64,000 nt of DNA from Cryptomeria japonica (GCF_030272615.1 NC_081410.1:192777619-192841618), one strand, 5' to 3'. Shown: positions 12,600-25,450, numbered from the stretch's first letter. The notes: generated by a model from the sequence alone, not told the origin. Translations and numbers: made by a program.

Positions 12600-14586
12600 G
12601 AACTAGGTCTTGACCAAGATGTGTGAGGCTAGATGAAAATGAAAAGAGTATGCAAGACCAAGAGTTGGATGGAATGTAAATGAATCTGAGGTGTACTTGC
12701 AATGTCCAAAGTGTAAGACCAAGTATGTATGTAGTAGAGTAGGTGTGCCTTCCAAAGAGATGATAGATTCTCTTGATGAGGTAAGTTGACCTTGACTCTA
12801 AGTAATACCAAATGAGACCCAAAGGTGATAGACCTTGATGAGGGACCTCTTAGCAAGATTTTGTTGTATGTAGTGTGTTGACAAAGTAAGACAAGGACAA
12901 GCAAGTGACCTTTTGACTCAAGTTTAGACAAATGTGAATGTAATGCAACATGTACAAAAATGATGAACTTTGTGAGACCCAAAGATAGGTTGAATGCTAG
13001 ATGAAAATCTAGAGAAGTAACCTAGGAAGCTCAAGAATTCTAAAACTGACTACTCTTGTTTTTGCCGGACTGCAAGTTTTTCCAATTTTGAACATAGATG
13101 TGCCTTTATACTTCACAAACATGGTTTCTAAAATATGATTGCAATTTTTCTAATTTGTGAAGTTGTTTTTGTGACCAAATCTGAATTTGTGACCGTTTTT
13201 CGTGACAAGAGGACACAATGTTTGGTGAAGACTCAATGTTTGTAAGTGTTTAGACTCAAAATTACTCAAAGAAAAGTCTATTGTTTGATGTAAAAATGTT
13301 TTGCATACACTTGAAGACACAAAAGACACAATGTTTTGATGTTTGATATTGAATGTTTGATTGTTTAAAATAAGAAAACCACAATTCTTATGGTTGGCCA
13401 GGACAATAGTTGTTGATCCCACATGGGATTTCCCCCGAGGCTATGCTATTCAGAGTGGATACTTAGATGCTTGACCCCATTGGCTCCACCCTCGAAACTC
13501 ACTTCTCTAGGGCGGCCAAGCACCAGTCCCCATGAAAACTCCTCGTGGCAAACTTTGTATCTCTACTAAGAACCGTATGTGTGTGGGCCACTGTAGAGGT
13601 CCGACCTCCTGCCCCAACAACTAGAAGGATTTTGGCTTTCTAAAACAAAAAGGTGCTAGTAAGGGCATCTACTTGTGTGGCCATACATGCAACACTTTTA
13701 TCTCTATAAATACAGAAGGCTCCCAGCCAGTAGGGGTTACGCCCTACAAATGATCCAATAAATTTGATCAAACGGGTTTATGGGAGACATAGTGTTGGTA
13801 TGAACTAATCAACACACGTTACCCATGACTTTCATCATGGATACAATTATTTATAGTGGTTCAGAAGAGGTGGGTTTTCCTCACTACCACTTGGGTCGTT
13901 CTCTCCTCACTAGTAGTCCTAATGACCACATGGGGAGATAGCCCCTCTAGAGATTAAACAAAAAGAGACTATTGCCCAAGGCACAAAAGACACTGGTTCA
14001 ATTTTAGTGCACCAATTGAAGTGTTTGGTAATCTATGAAAATAAGGCACACAATAAAGATCAAAAAACCTTTCCAAAATTTTGCAACAAATATTTGTTAG
14101 TAGTTTTGCAATAATACTCTTCCTACAAGAACACAAGTTAGGTAAATTTTAGATCCAAAAGACTTTGTGAAAATAGGGGGCCTTCAACAATGCGTTTTTT
14201 GACAAATTCAAAGATCTAATTTTTCATGAGTTCTTTTGTATCATTAAAAAATAGAGAACTTGTAAAATTTCAAGACATTTCCAAAAATCTAAGAAAATCC
14301 AAAAAAATTGCTAATTTGCTCCAAAAATTAATTTTTTATGAAAAATCATTAAAAAATCATATAAAATTCAGAATTGATCCAAAAAATCTAAAATTTTTAC
14401 TGGACACTCCTGATAGCTTTCCAAACCTAGATAAAAAAATTCCTGCAAACATTCAAAGCAATTTGTGAGATATGAGAAAAATAATGCAAAACCCTAATTT
14501 TCAAAGATCCAATTTTCTAGGAATGATTTTGCATCAAAATTAAAATCACAAAGAACAGATCCTATGTATAATTGTAAGAGATTTTC
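12600..14586 (-). other. Element A 5' leader, distal part
   Basis: Untranslated leader between the PBS and gag; its proximal part lies beyond the nested LINE. No coding signal. 13420-13960 is GC-richer and unique. From about 14200 the sequence is A/T-rich and belongs to the leader tandem repeat. Confidence 0.65.
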
Positions 14587-14899
14587 AAAAATGTAAGAAA
14601 ATCAAAAAATAAATTATATAAGAAACACTTTCACGGGGAGATTGGCACTCTGCAACTAGGGCACGAACCTCAGAGGTGCAGTTGGTTGCAGGAGGCCACC
14701 ACGTGCGAGGGCTCCCTGGCTTTGTTGGGCAGCCCTCGAAGCATTTATTACATGACTTGCATTAAATGGAACTGAATAAAGGAGAACCAAGTAACCTAAA
14801 ACTGCCCATTCCTTCCTCTGAAAACAGACGAGTGTGACGGAAAACCTTTAGTCAGGCGGTAGAGGGCAAGCAATTTTCATTCCCTGAAGATGCAAAGTT

Positions 14900-16398
14900 C
14901 GAAGCCGCTCTCCACCATGAAAATGAAACCAATCTCGTGAGAGCACAAAGTGAGGTTTCCCCCTCCAAACTCATCATCATTAAACCTAATGATTCAATGC
15001 TTTGTGCCATTTCTTATGAGATTTCAAGGCTTAGAGATTTGGCTTTTTTTTTTGCCGCCTTTATTGTTAATAGCTTACCATCTCGTCAATACATGAACAA
15101 ATGGCTGAAAGATGTGTGGGTCAATAAACTAGGGTTTCGGTTTTCATTTTGTAGAATGATTCAAAAGGGTTTGTTTTTAATTTTTTTTATAGTAAAGAAA
15201 GCCAAAGCAAAATTGTAAATAAGCAGTTTTGGTCAGTAGGGAATTTGTCTTTTAGGGCTTTTCGTTGGGACCTTGAGGCTTGTAATGATGAAATTCTCAC
15301 CCTATCCTGCCCAAAATGGATAACCATTAAAAATGTCCCCCCTTCCTCTAGTCTTGTATTGATAAAATTGTGGAACCTTTGGGGAAAATTGTAAAATTTA
15401 CTCTTCCCCCTCTGTGCTCCCTCATCTTGATGCTAGACGTTTCATTGCCCTTAAGCCAGGTATGGTATACCCTGTTGAAATTGATATTTGCCTAGACAAT
15501 AAAACTTATTGCTATTCAATTGAGTATATGGGTGGAATTGATGCCTATCACTATTGTAAGGTAGTGGCCATTTTAGAAGTAAATGCCCTTTATTGACAAA
15601 TAACACTTCAAAGGCTAAGACTCACTCTTCGGGTCCCCCTATAACTAGGCCCTTTCCCTCTGAACCTACTATGTCTTCCCCCCCATGTCCCTTGCTTTCC
15701 CCCCTACCTTTTCCCCTTCCCCTCCTCCCTTTCCGCTCCCCCACGATCTTCCCCCATCCTCCTCGGCCCCCTCGATGGCTAAATCTATCCTGGACTATAG
15801 AAATGCTATCAAGGAAGCCCTCTTCTCTGCCCATCCTCCTCCCTTTAGCCCCTTTGAATCTGTTGGCACCCTTGTTCTTCTCTCAACCCCAAGAACCCAA
15901 AATGCACAACAATTGGTGATGGAAAAATTGAGAAAAGCAACTGAAGCTAGAAAAATTCTTGAGCAAGACCTTATTAATCAGAAATTGGAATTTGAAGCCT
16001 CTAGGTGGCAGTTACCTGACCTTGAGGACATGGATAGGGGTGCTCCAATTATAGCAGATACCATTAGTAGGGCCTTGGTCCAAGACCTTGAACTACCCGC
16101 ATGTAAGGACCTTATTGGACTCAATATTGATGAAGCCCCTACCCCGCAAGGGGAATTGGGAGGACCTACTATGGATGAGGTCCCAACAAACCCTCTAGAT
16201 GCTTCCTATATCTTAGAGGCCTCTAGGAGAGACCCTGCTAGTAGTACCTCTTGTGCTTCTAGCACCCCTATTGTTTCTCTGAAGGCAAAGATAACTGTCA
16301 CTCAAGGTGTGGAGATCAGCATAGACCCCTTCACGCATGTGAACACCAACTTTGAACAAGGGCTGGTAGATACTCAGGATGGATTTACTATGGTTTAA
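14900..16398 (+). pseudogene. LINE ORF1 protein (DUF4283-like RNA-binding)
   Basis: Pieces in more than one frame match the order of plant L1 ORF1: LPSRQYMNKWLKDVW near 15080, RWDLEACNDEILTL near 15268, then LDARRFIALKPGMVYPVEID near 15424 and a region with YCYSIEYMGG. The C-terminal part (15685-16398) is Pro/Ser-rich, then acidic, and ends in the open 237-codon frame. ORF1 proteins bind the element RNA and form the particle used for target-primed reverse transcription. At least two frameshifts and several stops break it, so it is not functional as read. Confidence 0.7.
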
Positions 16399-16619
16399 AA
16401 CAAGAAAATTAGGAGGAAGAGATCTCCTAACAATAGTAAAGATAGTGCTATCAAGAAGGAATCCCTAGGACCTAAAAAAATATCTGAGGCAAGGAAAAAG
16501 AGAGGTAGACCCTCCTCTTCTATTGCATTTAATGCTACCAATATTATAAATAACGAGGATTGACCCAAATATTTTGAGGGATTTAAATCCCAAAGTGATC
16601 CTTCCCAACTAAGTGAATC

Positions 16620-19600
16620 ATGTTGAAATCAATTTCTTGGAACATTAGGGTCCTTCAGGCTCTTGATCCGAAATACATCATAAAAATATTTCTTAATGCA
16701 CATAAGAATATGGATTGCCTCCTCTTACAAGAGCTAAAAGATGTGGGCTTTACCCTGCAAATCTGTCTCAAATGTATCTGGAGGGAGGATACTTCATTTT
16801 ACACTAACCATACCAAAGGAAAAGGAGGCACAACCATACTCCTTAGTCCTAAATGGGCCAACAAAGAGGTTAACTGGGGGCAATCCCCCTGTGCTAGGGC
16901 TATATGGGTCTCTATTCAAATGGGGAACCAAAAGTTTGGAATTTTCTCTGTTTATGCCCCGAATGACTATAGAGAAAGGAGAGAACTGTGGAACTGGCTA
17001 GTAGGGCTAGAAGATATCTCTTGGATTATTGGGGGAGACTTCAATATGGTTGAATTAGCCAATGACAAAAAAAGGTGGCAAAAAAATTTGAATGGAATGG
17101 AATGGCTACAATGGGATAGAATGGTTAATAAATTACACCTTAGTGACCCTATTGCTGGAAGAAAAGACTAGTTGAACACTATCTGGTACACCTGGTGTAA
17201 CTACCAACAGTTGAATAAAAGGATCTACTATAGACTGGACAGACTCTACTTCAATAAATGCCACTTTGAGATTAACAAAGGCCCTAATGGAGATCACTAT
17301 CTTGTCTCCCCATTTACCCTATCAAATCACCACCCAGTAATAATGGGAATTGACCTCTCTCCAAATGGTCCCCCAATCGCCTCTTGACCCCCTTCCTTCA
17401 TCCTCAATACTAGACTCCTAAAGGATGAGGACCTTCGCTCTGCCTTGGCCTTTATCTGAGTGTTTAACAAGAAGAACCTGAACCGGCTCTCTAAAATCGA
17501 TGAATGGAATTTAAACATTAAAACTTGGACCACCCTTTGTCAAACATTGGGGAAAAAGAAGGCCAAGGATGCCAAGAGGTTAGAAAGACTGCTTCAGGAG
17601 GATCTATGTATTTCTGAAATGAATCTTCAGAACTACCCTAGTGATGAAAATCTTACTAACACTCTGTTGTCAATCAAGGATCACCTCAGGAAGATTCAAA
17701 ACTAGAAAATTAGAGGGCTAAAAACAAGGTCCAAACTCAATTGGTTGGACTCGGGAGACAAGGGGTCCAAATTATTCTTCCATATGCTCAAAGTAAGGGA
17801 GGCAAAAGAGAACATCAATGCTATATGGGATAACAACATTCATATCATAGACTCTGAGGGGATCCTAGACTGCTTCTCCCATTACTATCAGAAACTATTC
17901 ACTTCAAATGAATTAAATGATGACTATAAGCCTGCTAGGGAGCTCATTAAGCAATTGACCCCAACCAAACTTAATGCTGAGGACTTTGAGTTTGTAGGGT
18001 GCCCTATCTCAAGAGAGGAAATTGCAATGGTCATTTCCTCAATGGGCAATGATAGATCCCCTAGACTAGATGGATTCCCAGTGGAATTTTATAAGAAAAA
18101 CATCGAATGGATTGTAGGTGACCTCCATGACCTGTACCTGGAGGCTATTAACAAAGGAACCCTGGGCAAAGAGATCAATCAAGGGCTTATCAAACTCATG
18201 CCTAAGGAGGGAGACAAGAATTTGGTTAAGAAATGGATGCCTATCATGATACTAAATATATCTTATAAAATATTGGCCAAAGTGGTAGCCAACAGGTTGA
18301 TTAGAATTTTGCCAAAAATAATCAGCCCCACCCAAACAGTCTTTGTCAAAGGCAGGTATATCCTTGAGAACTTGGTGACCTATTGGGAATCACTTGAGTG
18401 GGCAAAGGTCTCTGGTCAGAATGGAGCAATGCTCTTAATAGACTTTGAGAATGCATATGATAGAATAGAATGGGGATTCATAATTCAGATGCTAGTTAGT
18501 TTGGGCTTCCCAGAATCATTCTGCAAGATTGTTCAAACACTACTCTATGATGCCGTAAATGGGTTAAGATCTGGCAACATCATTCTCTCCATATCAATTA
18601 GACAGGGTTGTCCACTTGCCCCGACCCTATTTGTCTTGGCTGCTGATGCTATGCACTATGTCCTAAAAGATTATAGTTTATCTCCTAGGGTCAAAGGAAT
18701 TTCCCTCCCTAGTAAAGAAAAAATTATCAATGTTCGGTTTGTAGATGACACAGCTATTTTGTTCACCCTGGATGAGGAAAACTTATCCTCTCTTCTCCAT
18801 AACATTGAAATTTTATATAAAGCCTCAGGCAGTATAATTGCTCTCCATAAATCTACCTTGCTAGGTTGGACAGATTCCCCTCCTATCTGTATGTCTAAGT
18901 TTGATCTAAAGTGGGGAGGACCGAACACTATCATCAGATACTTGGGTATTCCTTTCTCTGTTTCCTCGAATTTGAAAGAGATGTGGGAGTGGTTCAGGAA
19001 TAAGGTGGATAAAAAGATCACTAAATTGAACTAGAACTTTCTCTCCCTAGCAGGTCGCTTCAAGGTCTGTCAGAAAATATTATCCTCATATAACATATAC
19101 TACTCTTCAGCCTAGCTATTTAGCAACTACCAATTCAACTATATACAAAAACAAATCAGGAATTTCCTTTGGTCAGATGGGAAGGGTAACAGGAAACAAC
19201 ATGTTGTCAAATGGGATTGGTGTGTCAGATCTAAGATGTAGGGAGGTATGGGCATCAAAGGTCTCAAATTCAAAGAATTGAACTAGCTGCAAAATGGATT
19301 TGTAAAGCCCTTGTTGGGCATGAACCTTGGAAAGTGCTTGTTAGACACAATATTCAATGCTCCACCCCAAAAATGACAAAAAAATGGAAGAACCTACCCA
19401 TGGGAGACCCGATTGCTAGAAACTTTGAGGTCTCCTATGTGGGATCAGAAGTCTTCAAGTCTATATGGAAGGCTTGGAACCATCTTAGACAATTCGTCAG
19501 CAAGAGGAGCATTATGGATAAGAAGGGTTCTCTCAATTTGGGAAGGTCTATATGGTGGAATACTCTTCACAATGGGAAACAGTTGGCTTGTCTTCAAGGA

Positions 19601-20350
19601 TGCTCTACCCTGAAATGGCACAACCTAGGACTGGTCACATTTGAACACATTCTGAAAGATGATATCTTGATCTCTTGGGAGGCCCTGAGTTCCAAATTTA
19701 ACCTCCCCCTCTCCCAAATCAGAACCTACAATATCCTCAAATCTGCACTTGCTCCCATCCTCTCCTCTCCTTCCCCCTCCTCACTCTCCCCAATAGCCTC
19801 CCTCTACTGGATAGATGGCTCCCCCCTCCTGCTAACTAAGGCCAAAATGTTCTACTCTACCCTTACTAACTCTGTGGATATTCTTTCCCACCTTAACAAC
19901 ACCTAGAGCCTCTCCTAGGACCCAAAAAAATGGTATGCTAGCCTCTCGAGATTCTGGTTTAACCCGACTGAGCCAAAAAAGAAATTTTTTGCTTGGAGAC
20001 TCCTATTGCATAAAATGCCACTTAAAGATAACAACGATGACCCCCTACTATGTAAACTATGCCGTGTCCCTGAATCTGTGTCTCATATTTTATTTGAATG
20101 TGATTTTGCCAAAGAAGTCTGAAATCTGTTTGGTATCTTTGTTAATAACAACTATTTTTCTATTGAAGAGATGGTACTTGGTTATGCTAGAGGTGGCAAG
20201 AAATATGCTAATCTTTTTTGTTCTTCTCTCTCCTTGGAAATTCTTTGGATAATTTTGAAATATAGGAATGATGATGTGTTTAATGGAAAGGGTAGAAACC
20301 TCACTGAGTCTCTTAGGAGACTCAACTACTACCTTGTTGCTATGTAGGTC
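16620..20350 (+). pseudogene. LINE ORF2: endonuclease, reverse transcriptase, zf-RVT
   Basis: The ATG at 16620 opens with the APE-type endonuclease (SWNIRVLQ, LLLQELK, FSVYAPND, WIIGGDFNMV, LSNHHPVIMG). The same frame runs through the RT: MLLIDFENAYDRIEW (motif A), RQGCPLAPTLF (motif B) and RFVDDTAILF (motif C, usually FADD), ending at a TAG at 19032. All three RT aspartates are kept. In-frame stops occur at 17169, 17385, 17457, 17703 and 19032, without a frameshift up to that point. Downstream, shifted frames give the C-terminal region (19334-19906) and a zf-RVT-like block (LCKLCRVPES, ILFECDF) near 20040-20110. The protein would nick the target and copy the RNA there. Confidence 0.85.
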
Positions 20351-20932
20351 ACGGTGGTCCTACAATTGGATGAAGACAAATTTGATAGATGGTTGAAGAA
20401 TGGAACAAATCTGGTATTCATTTGAGAGCTCTCACATGGATTCACCTGGGATTGTATGGGAAGCAACAAGACACACTTTGAGCAGGGGCTGATGAGATTT
20501 ATGCAGGAGATGGAGGCAAGGCAATAGAGAGAGGACTTTATTGAGTTGGAGTTGGAAGGACTACCTTCCCACCCCTTCCAAGATTAGTTTGCTGAAGGAA
20601 ATGTGTTGGTCTGGTGTGAGGGGGAGCTAGGTTGGACTGCATGGCTCCCCCCCATGGGCATCAACAAGGATCTTGGCTCCTCCTTTTTGTTTAGCTAGTT
20701 GTATAATCTATGTTTCATTTTTCTATGGCTCTCATTTTTGTGTAATTTTTTAATTCAGCTCCATCCTATGTATATGGTCTTATATTATGTCTCGCGATCC
20801 CGCCTGACATGGTTCTATCTACACTCTATATTTTTACTCTTTAGCTGGTTGTGATTTCTCCAGCCAAGACCCTCAAATTTTTGTAACTAATGATTTTTTG
20901 ATGCTTAATACAAAAAAAAATGTAAGAAAATC

Positions 20933-21513
20933 CAAAATATTCGCTCATTTTCTCTCAAAATTAATTTTTTATGAAAATACATAAAATTCAAATATGCTCC
21001 AAAAACATCTTATTTTTTCACTAAGCACCTCTAATAATATTTTTGACATGCAAGAAAAAATTGATACCAAAATGCAAAGCCATTTGTGAGATCTGATCAA
21101 AATAATGAAAACCCCTAATTTTTAAAGATCCGATTTCTTAGGAAATATTTTACATCAAAACTAAAATCACAAAGAACAGATCCTATGTATAATTTTGAGA
21201 GATTTCCAAAAATGTAAGAAAATCCGACAAATTCTCTCATTTTCTCTCAAAATTAATTTTCATGGAAAATACAAATGTGCTCCAAAAATTCTGAATTTTG
21301 GATTGAGATCTCTTGATACTGTCTTCAACCTGCCAACAAAATTTGGTGCAAAAATCCTAAGCCATTTGTGAGATCAAATCAAATCTCTACAAGATCTTGA
21401 TTTTGTGTCCAAAACCCTAGCTGCACAAGGTTATTCTCCAAATTGTTTTACAAAACCACAATATAGAGTTAAAAAACTCTGCAAAAAAAAACATAGATCT
21501 AACAAAAATCTAT
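20933..21513 (-). other. Element A 5' leader, PBS-proximal part
   Basis: Non-coding leader made mostly of the 280-305 bp tandem unit. 21400-21513 is unique and A-rich. Confidence 0.65.
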
Positions 21514-21531
21514 GTCCCACTGGGCGTGCCA
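21514..21531 (-). promoter_or_regulatory. Element A primer binding site
   Basis: Minus strand TGGCACGCCCAGTGGGAC starts 3 bases inside the 5' LTR, the expected place and TGG start for pairing with a tRNA 3' CCA end. I cannot assign the tRNA from memory. Confidence 0.8.
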
Positions 21532-21534
21532 AAA

Positions 21535-22321
21535 TTTTTATGGTAAAAATGGAAACAACAATATTGAAAGACTAAATGAATTCAACCACAAAACCTTAGC
21601 CTAACAACAACAAAGATCTACCATAACATATGAAGATTACCTAAGACAAATGTAAATCAAATGAAATCACAAAGATTATACCATCACATGTCCAATAGGG
21701 TTTGGATCTCCATTCTTCCTATCTCCATTGATCTTGCTTGATATATTTGCTCTCATATTTTATGTGTGCACAAGAGCTCAACAAAGAACATAAATGTGGT
21801 TGTAAGTAGGCTCGATCGCATATGAAAATTTGAAATCGTATTTGAAAAGAATAATTAGCTGATTAGGGTTGATAATGAAGGAAGCATCTCCTTATATAGA
21901 AGACACTATAAGAAATGAAGGGATAAGATTGAGAGGTGTAAAAGATAAATAGTCGGCTAGGATTAGAGGGTAGGTAGAGAAAATAAGAAAATAATGAGAG
22001 GGTAGGTAGTGTAGGAACTAAGAGATGAATGACATGTGTCATGGGTGGAAAAGGCTAATGAATTAATTAAATAAATAAAGATTTATTTAATTAATTGGAG
22101 AAATGAGATCAATTAAATAAATAAAAGTATTTATTTAATTTAGGAAAAGGATAATTTAAATAAATAAAAGTATTTATTTAAATGAGAAAAGACTTAGAAG
22201 AGGATTAATGAATTAATTAAATAAATAAAGATTTATTCAATTAATAGAAGAAGTAGGCTTAAAATAATTAAATAAATAAAGATATTTATCTAATTAGACA
22301 TGACAATTTTAGGTATGTACA
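21535..22321 (-). repeat. Element A 5' LTR
   Basis: Matches 2795-3581 end to end, TATA box included (21891-21900). The inner terminal dinucleotide is changed (plus tt at 21535 where the other copy has tg). Confidence 0.92.
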
Positions 22322-22329
22322 CCAACTAT

Positions 22330-22564
22330 GTCCAAGGAGTTGTGTTCTATTGGTTAAAGCATTGAGTTCTCATTGTGGAGATCAAAGTTCAAATCCCAAA
22401 GGGACATCTACTATGGAATTCAAAGTTGTGATTCTAGTGTGGTTGCTCGAAATGAGCTAGTATAGGTTGATTCTAGTGTGGTTGCTTGAAATAAGCTAGT
22501 GTTAGTGGCATGGTTGTGGTGGCTCGATATGAGCATATTTGTATCTGATCTCGAATATAAAAAC
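22330..22564 (+). mobile_element. tRNA-derived SINE
   Basis: The 235-bp unit begins gtccaaggagttgtg and has A-box-like tgttctattgg (22343-22353) and B-box-like gttcaaatccc (22387-22397) at tRNA spacing, which would serve as an internal Pol III promoter. The body repeats gattctagtgtggttgct twice (22432-22500) and ends gaatataaaaac. A perfect 16-bp target duplication atattataccaactat is at 22565-22580. Its other copy is split by element A: 2782-2794 on the left and 22327-22329 on the right. Confidence 0.85.
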
Positions 22565-22580
22565 ATATTATACCAACTAT

Positions 22581-23717
22581 CTATTTAATTAATTATTATA
22601 AACTGTATTAATCTTTTATTTTAATTTAACGAATGTTATTAAACTATATAAATCAATTTAATAAAATAATTAATAATTAACCAAACTACACAAAGTAATC
22701 CACCATAAAAATAATCCAAGAAAGCATTACACACTAACTACAACTCATGCCAAGACTCTAAACCGACAAGGGTAATCAATCTCAAATCTAGAGTGTAGTA
22801 TGGGATTTAATTTCATCTTTGATCAAATTTACATTTGGATAAGACACACACAGATCTGTGAATTCAGGTGGAGACAATTTGGTACTTGCAATTCTTGCCT
22901 TCACAAAGCCACGATAAAACATATACGATATATAATACAAGCAACTGATAGAGAATTGCAATGGCACATCCTGCTCACAATGAGTGATGTGTTATCGTCC
23001 CTATCACGAAGACAATAGAAGACACTCTTAAACAATCAAGAAATATCATACTAAATCTCATATCGTGAAATAGGGTTAGCTAATCATAAAATATCCTCAA
23101 CTCGTCATAAAAGAATATAAACAACACATAGAAAGAGATACATATCAATGATCAAATGAGCACCTATCATCATAATAACCCATATACCAATCCATAATTG
23201 CATCATCCACATGAAATAATAGTATCAAATGCATAATAATATGTCCAAAATCCATAATAAAGCATCCAAATCCTACGTAAAATCCATAAACATCCACCAA
23301 AAGTATCTCAAAGTATTCTAAGCTATAGCAATATAGTCTATCGATGTACCAAAAGAAAGATAAATCAAAGAAGGACACTACATGTCTCAGTGGAGATGTT
23401 GTCCATGAAATGGTGCTCTCTAGTGAAATGTTTCAACTTATGGAGATCATATAGTAGTTGATGATACTTTTATTGGCATATAGTGGTCAATATAGAATAT
23501 AGATTCTTAATGTTATAATTATAGTTACATCAATGATTTGATTCTTTGGAACATGTTTAGTGTTTATTATGGTGGTTTTTTTATGGTATCATTACATATC
23601 CCAGTCTATTTCTCTACCACTCTTCTAGTTTCTCAATAAAGTGAGTGAGCGCATGTATATACATGTCATCACCTTCTATTACTTTTGATACTGGAATATA
23701 TACTTTTTAGTACTTTT
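22581..23717. other. AT-rich intergenic DNA
   Basis: No gene recognised. Short frames at 22800-23018 and 23145-23378 show no domain. Confidence 0.55.
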
Positions 23718-23750
23718 TAGTACTTGTCGTTAGGCTAGTACTATTGCAAT
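23718..23750 (+). repeat. Left arm of an 11-kb spaced inverted repeat
   Basis: This 33-bp arm matches the reverse complement of 34848-34880 with three mismatches. Weaker inverted similarity continues inward to about 23990, for example gttaagatgcaagattttta against a one-base variant near 34780. Confidence 0.65.
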
Positions 23751-23989
23751 CGATTGAGCCCTATTTTCATTATCTTGTGACTATTCAATTGCTTTTCTAC
23801 CAATCATATTTATGAATTTTTTCATTCAATTATGTTTTTAAATTTTTAAATAGTTAAGATGCAAGATTTTTAAGTTTTCCAATTACAGAAATTGTTTTTC
23901 TTGAATGTAATTGGCTCAAATGATTGAATCTTATTACCAGATTGTGGGATCCACATTCTAAATGAATTTTTTTTGGCAAATTTTCAGGT

Positions 23990-24640
23990 CGTTAAAGAAT
24001 GTTTAGTATGCTTTAATTTTCTTTTCAAATTATTTAAATTTTAATCTTAATCTTTAAATCTTTAAAAGATTTAGTTATCCTCATAAAATTTGATAATATA
24101 AATATATATCTTTGATAAATATATTAATATATATTTTCAATATAGTATATAATTAAATTAAATATTAGATAAAAGATGAATAAATATTTAATATTACATA
24201 TATTATAAATATATTTAATTATATATATACAATAATATAATTAAAATAATTAAATTAAAATTAAATCCATTTTTATAATAAAAGAAATCAAAATCAAACA
24301 TGTTAATTATATATAATAAATGAATAATAAAATTATATATAACATTATATTAGTAAGGTTAAATATATAAATTATTAAAATATAAGAAAATTTATGATTA
24401 AGGTTTGAGATTAAGGTGTGAATAAATAATTTAATATTATGCATATTATTGATCAATATTATTAACATGTTTAATTATAATATAAATTATATTTATAACA
24501 GAGATGAAATATAATATTACATATCCTTATCATATAATATTAAATTTATATAATGCAATAATATAGTGTAAAATATTGTATAAATATTAATATATTATTA
24601 TAAATAATTTATTAACAATATTATTACCCAAAATATAATA
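23990..24640. other. Very AT-rich stretch without genes
   Basis: Long runs of ttaattata/aatataat words with almost no G or C. No frame of interest. Confidence 0.6.
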
Positions 24641-25450
24641 ATAATAAAACTATTATTAATAATTATATTCAGTTTTTTATTAAATAACTATTAATTGAAA
24701 TCATGATTATTATTAATTTTATAGTTATAATTTAAATAAATGATTATAAATTAATTTATAATTATTAATTATATTATAACTTTAATCTTAATTCTTATTT
24801 ATTATTATAATTCTATTATTAATAACTATATTAATATTTTCATTAAATAATTATTAATCAAAATAAAAATTACTATTAATTTTATAGTTATAATTTAAAT
24901 AAATGATTATAATTTAATTTATATTTCTTAATTATATTATAACTTTTATCTTGATTCTTATTTATTATTATAATTCTATTAATTTATTAGAATTTTCATT
25001 AAATAATTATTAATTGAAATAAAAATTATTATTAATTTTATAGTTATAATTTAAATAAATGATTATAATTTAATTTATATTTCTTAATTATATTATAACT
25101 TTAATCTTGATTCTTATTTATTATTATAATTCTATTAATTTATTAAAATTTTCATTAAATAATTATTAATCGAAATAAAAATTATTATTAATTTTATAGT
25201 TATAATTTAAATAAATGATTATAATTTAATTTATATTTCTTAATTATATTATAACTTTAATCTTGATTCTTATTTATTATTATAATTCTATTAATTTATT
25301 AAAATTTTCATTAAATAATTATTAATCGAAATAAAAATTATTATTAATTTTATAGTTATAATTTAAATAAATGATTATAATTTAATTTATATTTCTTAAT
25401 TATATTATAACTTTAATCTTAATTCTTATTTATTATTGTAATTCTAAAAT
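24640..25450. repeat. 156-bp AT-rich tandem array, about 5 units
   Basis: The word atagttataatttaaataaa starts at 24721, 24884, 25040, 25196 and 25352, giving spacings of 163, 156, 156 and 156. Units share cttaattcttatttattatt and ttaaataattattaat. The last three units are nearly identical. Confidence 0.88.

Larger units (their letters stand above)
14604..20919 (+). mobile_element. Full-length L1-type LINE nested in element A
   Basis: The 6.3-kb insertion has a short A-rich 3' end (caaaaaaaaa, 20911-20920) and a target duplication of about 17 bp reading aaaaatgtaagaaaatc (14587-14603 and 20916-20932; the A-run makes the ends ambiguous). It carries ORF1 with a DUF4283-like domain and ORF2 with endonuclease, reverse transcriptase and a zf-RVT-like tail, as in plant L1 elements. 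The target lies in the leader tandem repeat of element A, so part of the duplication could be older repeat similarity, but the A-tail and position support real target-primed insertion. Confidence 0.87.
14200..21400 (-). repeat. Leader tandem repeat of element A, split by the LINE
   Basis: A unit of about 280-305 bp holds catttgtgagat, aaccctaatttt(c/t)aaagatc, cacaaagaacagatcc and aatgtaagaaaatcc. It occurs at 14200-14603 and then at 20933-21120, 21120-21360 and in part to 21400. Removing the LINE makes the copies contiguous. Confidence 0.7.
2790..22326 (-). mobile_element. Element A: Tat-type Ty3/Gypsy LTR retrotransposon, non-autonomous, with antisense PMD gene
   Basis: Two direct repeats of about 787 bp (2795-3581 and 21535-22321) are flanked by the 5-bp target duplication ccaac (2790-2794 and 22322-22326). 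On the minus strand a PBS-like site lies 3 bases inside the right LTR and a polypurine tract abuts the left LTR, so the right LTR is the 5' LTR. In sense order the interior holds a long leader, gag, aspartic protease, a lysine-rich linker, the integrase C-terminus, and an antisense PMD gene before the 3' LTR. RT, RNase H and the integrase core are absent. The long leader, the tail ending NNMHLRRFYT and the antisense extra gene fit the Tat lineage, where Grande is known to carry an antisense extra ORF. I counted about 33 LTR differences by eye (about 4%), so the insertion is old. A LINE is nested inside. Confidence 0.9.

Noticed and set aside
14226-14468. 80-residue Lys/Asn-rich plus-strand frame
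   Set aside because: Lies in the A-rich leader repeat of element A; codon content follows base composition and the frame is not kept in the other repeat copies.
22330-22410. tRNA gene
   Set aside because: The A and B boxes are present but the sequence does not fold into a full cloverleaf with an acceptor stem, and it continues into a SINE body with target duplications.
23718-23745. Helitron 3' end (ctagt next to a possible hairpin)
   Set aside because: The ctag is internal to an inverted-repeat arm, with no convincing terminal hairpin and no partner 5' TC end identified.
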